Source: Curtobacterium herbarum | GTDB taxonomy: Bacteria > Actinomycetota > Actinomycetes > Actinomycetales > Microbacteriaceae | DNA length: 64,000 nt | Assembly: GCF_016907335.1 (NCBI RefSeq) | Contig: NZ_JAFBBT010000001.1 | Coordinates: forward strand, 3,162,001 to 3,226,000 | Reading direction: 5' to 3' | Shown: piece after piece, positions 61,759 to 64,000 of the stretch | Numbering within the stretch: position 1 is the stretch's first letter | Layout: the number at the start of each line of letters is the position of its first letter | Notes under the pieces: generated by a model | Told to the model about the DNA's origin: nothing | Databases searched by the model: none | Seen by the model: only the letters and a program-made list of their open reading frames with translations | Position numbers and translations under genes: made by a program

Positions 61759-64000
61759 TGCCAAGGAGCCTTTCCGGTGGATGCGTATGAACCTGCGATC
61801 TCGCCAGCAGCGAAACATCCGCCCACTGCAACGAGCGCGGCACCACCTGTCAAACTTGCGGTGACGCCGGCGCAAGTGGCACTAACTGCAGTGCCGACGA
61901 TCTCTCCAGTAACGGCCTGGGCTACCTGCTTTGAGTCGCCAGTGCCAACGGCTTGGTCCAGCTGTTGGCCGGTGATCACGCCACCAATGACTTCGTCCAA
62001 ATACTTCACCCCAGCAACACGCCCAGTCGAGTCGGACAAGTTGATTGGATTACCACCAGCATACGAGTAGCGGTTAGCGTTCGACGGACTGAGCGGCGCG
62101 TCGAGGGTGTCACGTTCAGTCCAGGTGCCGGTTTTTGCGGTTTGCCAGCGGTACCCGAACTTGGTCAGTCCGTTGCTGGTGCTGCTGGAACGGATTCCGC
62201 CCTTGAACCCATAGGGGTTCTGCTGCCACTGCGCACTGGTGTCGCCGTAGGAGACGGTCTCGCCGCCGTACGGGGAGTACGACACGACATACGCCTTCGC
62301 ACCCTTGTCCGTGATCGCGGCGGCGGGGTTACCGATGCCGTCGATGACCCACATGCTCGTGGTCCCGTCCGTGGTCCGAAGATCCAGCGGACGGCCGCTT
62401 GCCGGGTCACTCAACACGGACGCGGTCCCGACACCAGCGACGATACGCGCGGTGATCACGGGGACACCGTTGCGGTCGGACGTTCCATACGTGTACTGGT
62501 ACGCCTTGCCGCCGTCGGTGGCCTGGGAGAGCAGCTTGTTCATGTCGGCGCCGGCGTAGGTGTAGCTGGTCTTGACGCCGTCCTTTGTGGAGGCGGTCAT
62601 CTGCTGCGCACCGTTGTATGTGAAGGTCTCCCCCGGAGCGGCGGTCATGTTGCCCGTGCCGTCGTACTGGTAGCCGGCGGTGGTGATCTGACCGACGGCG
62701 TTGAAGCTGAACTTTGTGTCGGTCTTCACATCACCCGACGCAACGTCGGTGGCGAGAGCGCGGGTGCGGTTGCCAGCGTCGTCGTACGTGAACTTCCAGT
62801 TGGTCGGCTTGGAGCCGCCGGTCTGGGTCACCGAGGTGAGCCGGTCCGTCGGGGCGTCGTCGTCGGACTTGTATCCGTACTCCGTGACCAGGCCGGAGTC
62901 GGCCTGGTTGGTGGTGTTGTCCTTGGACCACTGCAGCTTGTCGCGGTCGTTTGCCTCGTTCGCGGCGCAGGTGCCGCCCGCAGTGGTGTCCGCGATGTAG
63001 CAGTACGTGGTGTCAACGATCGGGTTCGACCGGTTCTCGTCGCCCCACGCTTGGATGCGTGTGATCTTGCCGGACTTGTCGTAGGTCGTCTTCTGGTGCG
63101 CTTCCCACACCTCCGGATCCTTCGACGTGTCCGGGTTGGGAGTTGCGTTGAGCCATACGTCCGTGCGGCGGCCGCTGTTCTTATCGGTCTTGTACAGCTG
63201 CTTCGCGGTGCCGGCGCCACTCGGGTACGTCGTCGTGGTCAGCGCACCGGACGAGTCGTAGTCGTGCGTGACAGTGCCCTGCGCGTCCGTGACCGTGACG
63301 GTGTTCCCGGCGAGGTCGTAGCCGTACGACACCTGCCCGCCCCCGGCAGAGTTCACCGTGCTGACGATCCGGTTCTGCTGGTCGTAGCCGTTGGTGATCG
63401 TGCCGGTCGCTGAAGCCTGACCGGTCTGGTTGCCGTTCGCGTCGTACGTGTTCGTCACGGTGGCGGTGCCGTCACTGAATGACGTCGTGGTGCCCCGGTC
63501 GTCGTTGTCGTAGCCGAACGTGGTCGTGTTGCCACGGCCGTCCGTCTCGGTCTTCACCCGACCGAACGCGTCGTAGGTGTAGTCCTTCACCCCGACGCTG
63601 GTGCCGGTCGGCGGCGTGATCTTCGACAGCTGCTTGTTCGCGTCGTAGGTGTACTTCGTCGGGTTGCCGGAGTTGCCCGGCGCGGTCGCCTGCTTCACGG
63701 TGCCGTCACCGTTGTAGTCGATCGTCGCCTTCGACCCGGCGACCGAGCCCGACTGGGACGACGTCTGGTTGCCGTAGTCGTCGTACTCCATGCTCGAGCT
63801 CGAGCTGGAGCTGCTCGTGACCTTCGAGGGCAGGTACGCCGCGGCGGACGAGGACGAGCCGTACTCCGCTGACGACGACGAACCGGAGCCCGACTGGGAT
63901 GCCGTCAGGGACTGGCTGTCGTTCTTGTCGTACTTGTTCGAGGTCGTGCCGGTGCTGTCGGCGCCGGCCGCGCCGACCTGGGAGGTGGCGACACCGTTGT
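61755..64000 (-). CDS. RHS-repeat polymorphic toxin protein (N-terminus outside window)
   Basis: The minus-strand frame is open from the right edge to the stop at 61755 (about 748 residues). A Ser-rich stretch near 63790-63900 is followed by many YD/RHS repeats (YTYDAFGRVKTETDGRGNTT, YDANGNQTGQAS, YGYDLAGNTVTVTDAQG). The core ends with KFGYRWQTAKTGTWTERDTL and NRYSYAGGNPINLSDSTGR. The last 88 or so residues form a separate domain, with a hydrophobic Gly/Ala-rich part (VGTAVSATCAGVTASLTGG, AALVAVGGCFAAGEIAGSY), compatible with a membrane-inserting toxin. Such proteins deliver toxins between competing cells. The domain's activity is inference. Confidence 0.88.
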   Translation of the reverse strand, partial: NGVATSQVGAAGADSTGTTSNKYDKNDSQSLTASQSGSGSSSSAEYGSSSSAAAYLPSKVTSSSSSSSSMEYDDYGNQTSSQSGSVAGSKATIDYNGDGTVKQATAPGNSGNPTKYTYDANKQLSKITPPTGTSVGVKDYTYDAFGRVKTETDGRGNTTTFGYDNDDRGTTTSFSDGTATVTNTYDANGNQTGQASATGTITNGYDQQNRIVSTVNSAGGGQVSYGYDLAGNTVTVTDAQGTVTHDYDSSGALTTTTYPSGAGTAKQLYKTDKNSGRRTDVWLNATPNPDTSKDPEVWEAHQKTTYDKSGKITRIQAWGDENRSNPIVDTTYCYIADTTAGGTCAANEANDRDKLQWSKDNTTNQADSGLVTEYGYKSDDDAPTDRLTSVTQTGGSKPTNWKFTYDDAGNRTRALATDVASGDVKTDTKFSFNAVGQITTAGYQYDGTGNMTAAPGETFTYNGAQQMTASTKDGVKTSYTYAGADMNKLLSQATDGGKAYQYTYGTSDRNGVPVITARIVAGVGTASVLSDPASGRPLDLRTTDGTTSMWVIDGIGNPAAAITDKGAKAYVVSYSPYGGETVSYGDTSAQWQQNPYGFKGGIRSSSTSNGLTKFGYRWQTAKTGTWTERDTLDAPLSPSNANRYSYAGGNPINLSDSTGRVAGVKYLDEVIGGVITGQQLDQAVGTGDSKQVAQAVTGEIVGTAVSATCAGVTASLTGGAALVAVGGCFAAGEIAGSYASTGKAPWQ

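Overview
The window is a 64 kb stretch of very GC-rich (roughly 70% or more) chromosomal DNA with dense coding, frequent GTG starts, many 4-base ATGA/GTGA stop-start overlaps, Ku/LigD end joining and TAnnnT-type -10 boxes next to start codons. Together these point to an actinobacterium, most likely of the family Microbacteriaceae and perhaps Curtobacterium-like. That placement is inference from style and gene content, because no rRNA gene is present. Both window edges cut genes: a DUF1206 membrane protein on the left and a large RHS-repeat protein on the right. I see no tRNA, rRNA, CRISPR array, complete insertion sequence or prophage.

Layout. 1-7.5 kb: secreted small proteins, RtcB RNA ligase, a GH15 glucan/trehalose hydrolase, a cation/Ca exchanger and a DUF1992 protein. 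7.6-12.7 kb: phosphoketolase, a GtrA flippase-like protein, an FAH-family hydrolase and a TIM-barrel sugar isomerase-like protein. 13-18.3 kb: the non-homologous end-joining module (ligD, an SDR coupled to it, and divergent ku). 18.4-21 kb: accessory enzymes and Ppx/GppA, punctuated by two copies of a 72-nt palindromic repeat. 21-25.7 kb: a nucleoside catabolic operon (nucleoside hydrolase, MFS importer, ribokinase) facing its LacI regulator across two tandem operators. 25.8-35.5 kb: a TetR-controlled drug exporter, GNAT, HAD phosphatase, glycosyltransferase, ROK repressor, an MFS carrier, a TPR protein and a dicarboxylate/glutamate carrier. 35.8-39.9 kb: an oxidoreductase/ThuA/oxidoreductase operon and a methyltransferase. 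40-43.8 kb: a sigma factor with three Asp23-like proteins, small basic or acidic proteins and an aquaporin, which looks like an envelope or osmotic stress module. 43.9-48.1 kb: a sugar oxidoreductase, a LacI regulator and an unusual LacI-GrpB fusion protein. 48.2-53.4 kb: a Tat-exported phospholipase C and the xylAB operon. 53.4-57.2 kb: XRE-cupin regulator and flavoprotein, a crcB fluoride-channel pair, and a DUF6314-like/pentapeptide pair. 57.2-60.4 kb: a SipW-like signal peptidase cluster with a TasA-like secreted protein and a LamG protein, divergent from a MarR regulator. 60.4-64 kb: a polymorphic-toxin (RHS) locus with a coupled small membrane protein and the decayed remains of an older cassette.

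The genes form several working sets. xylAB supplies xylulose-5-phosphate that the phosphoketolase could split to acetyl-phosphate. The nucleoside operon would release and phosphorylate ribose. LigD and Ku would repair double-strand breaks. The most unusual items are the RHS cassette graveyard, three equal-length 72-nt palindromes at gene ends, a LacI repressor fused in frame to a GrpB nucleotidyltransferase-like domain, and an actinobacterial SipW/TasA-like surface locus.
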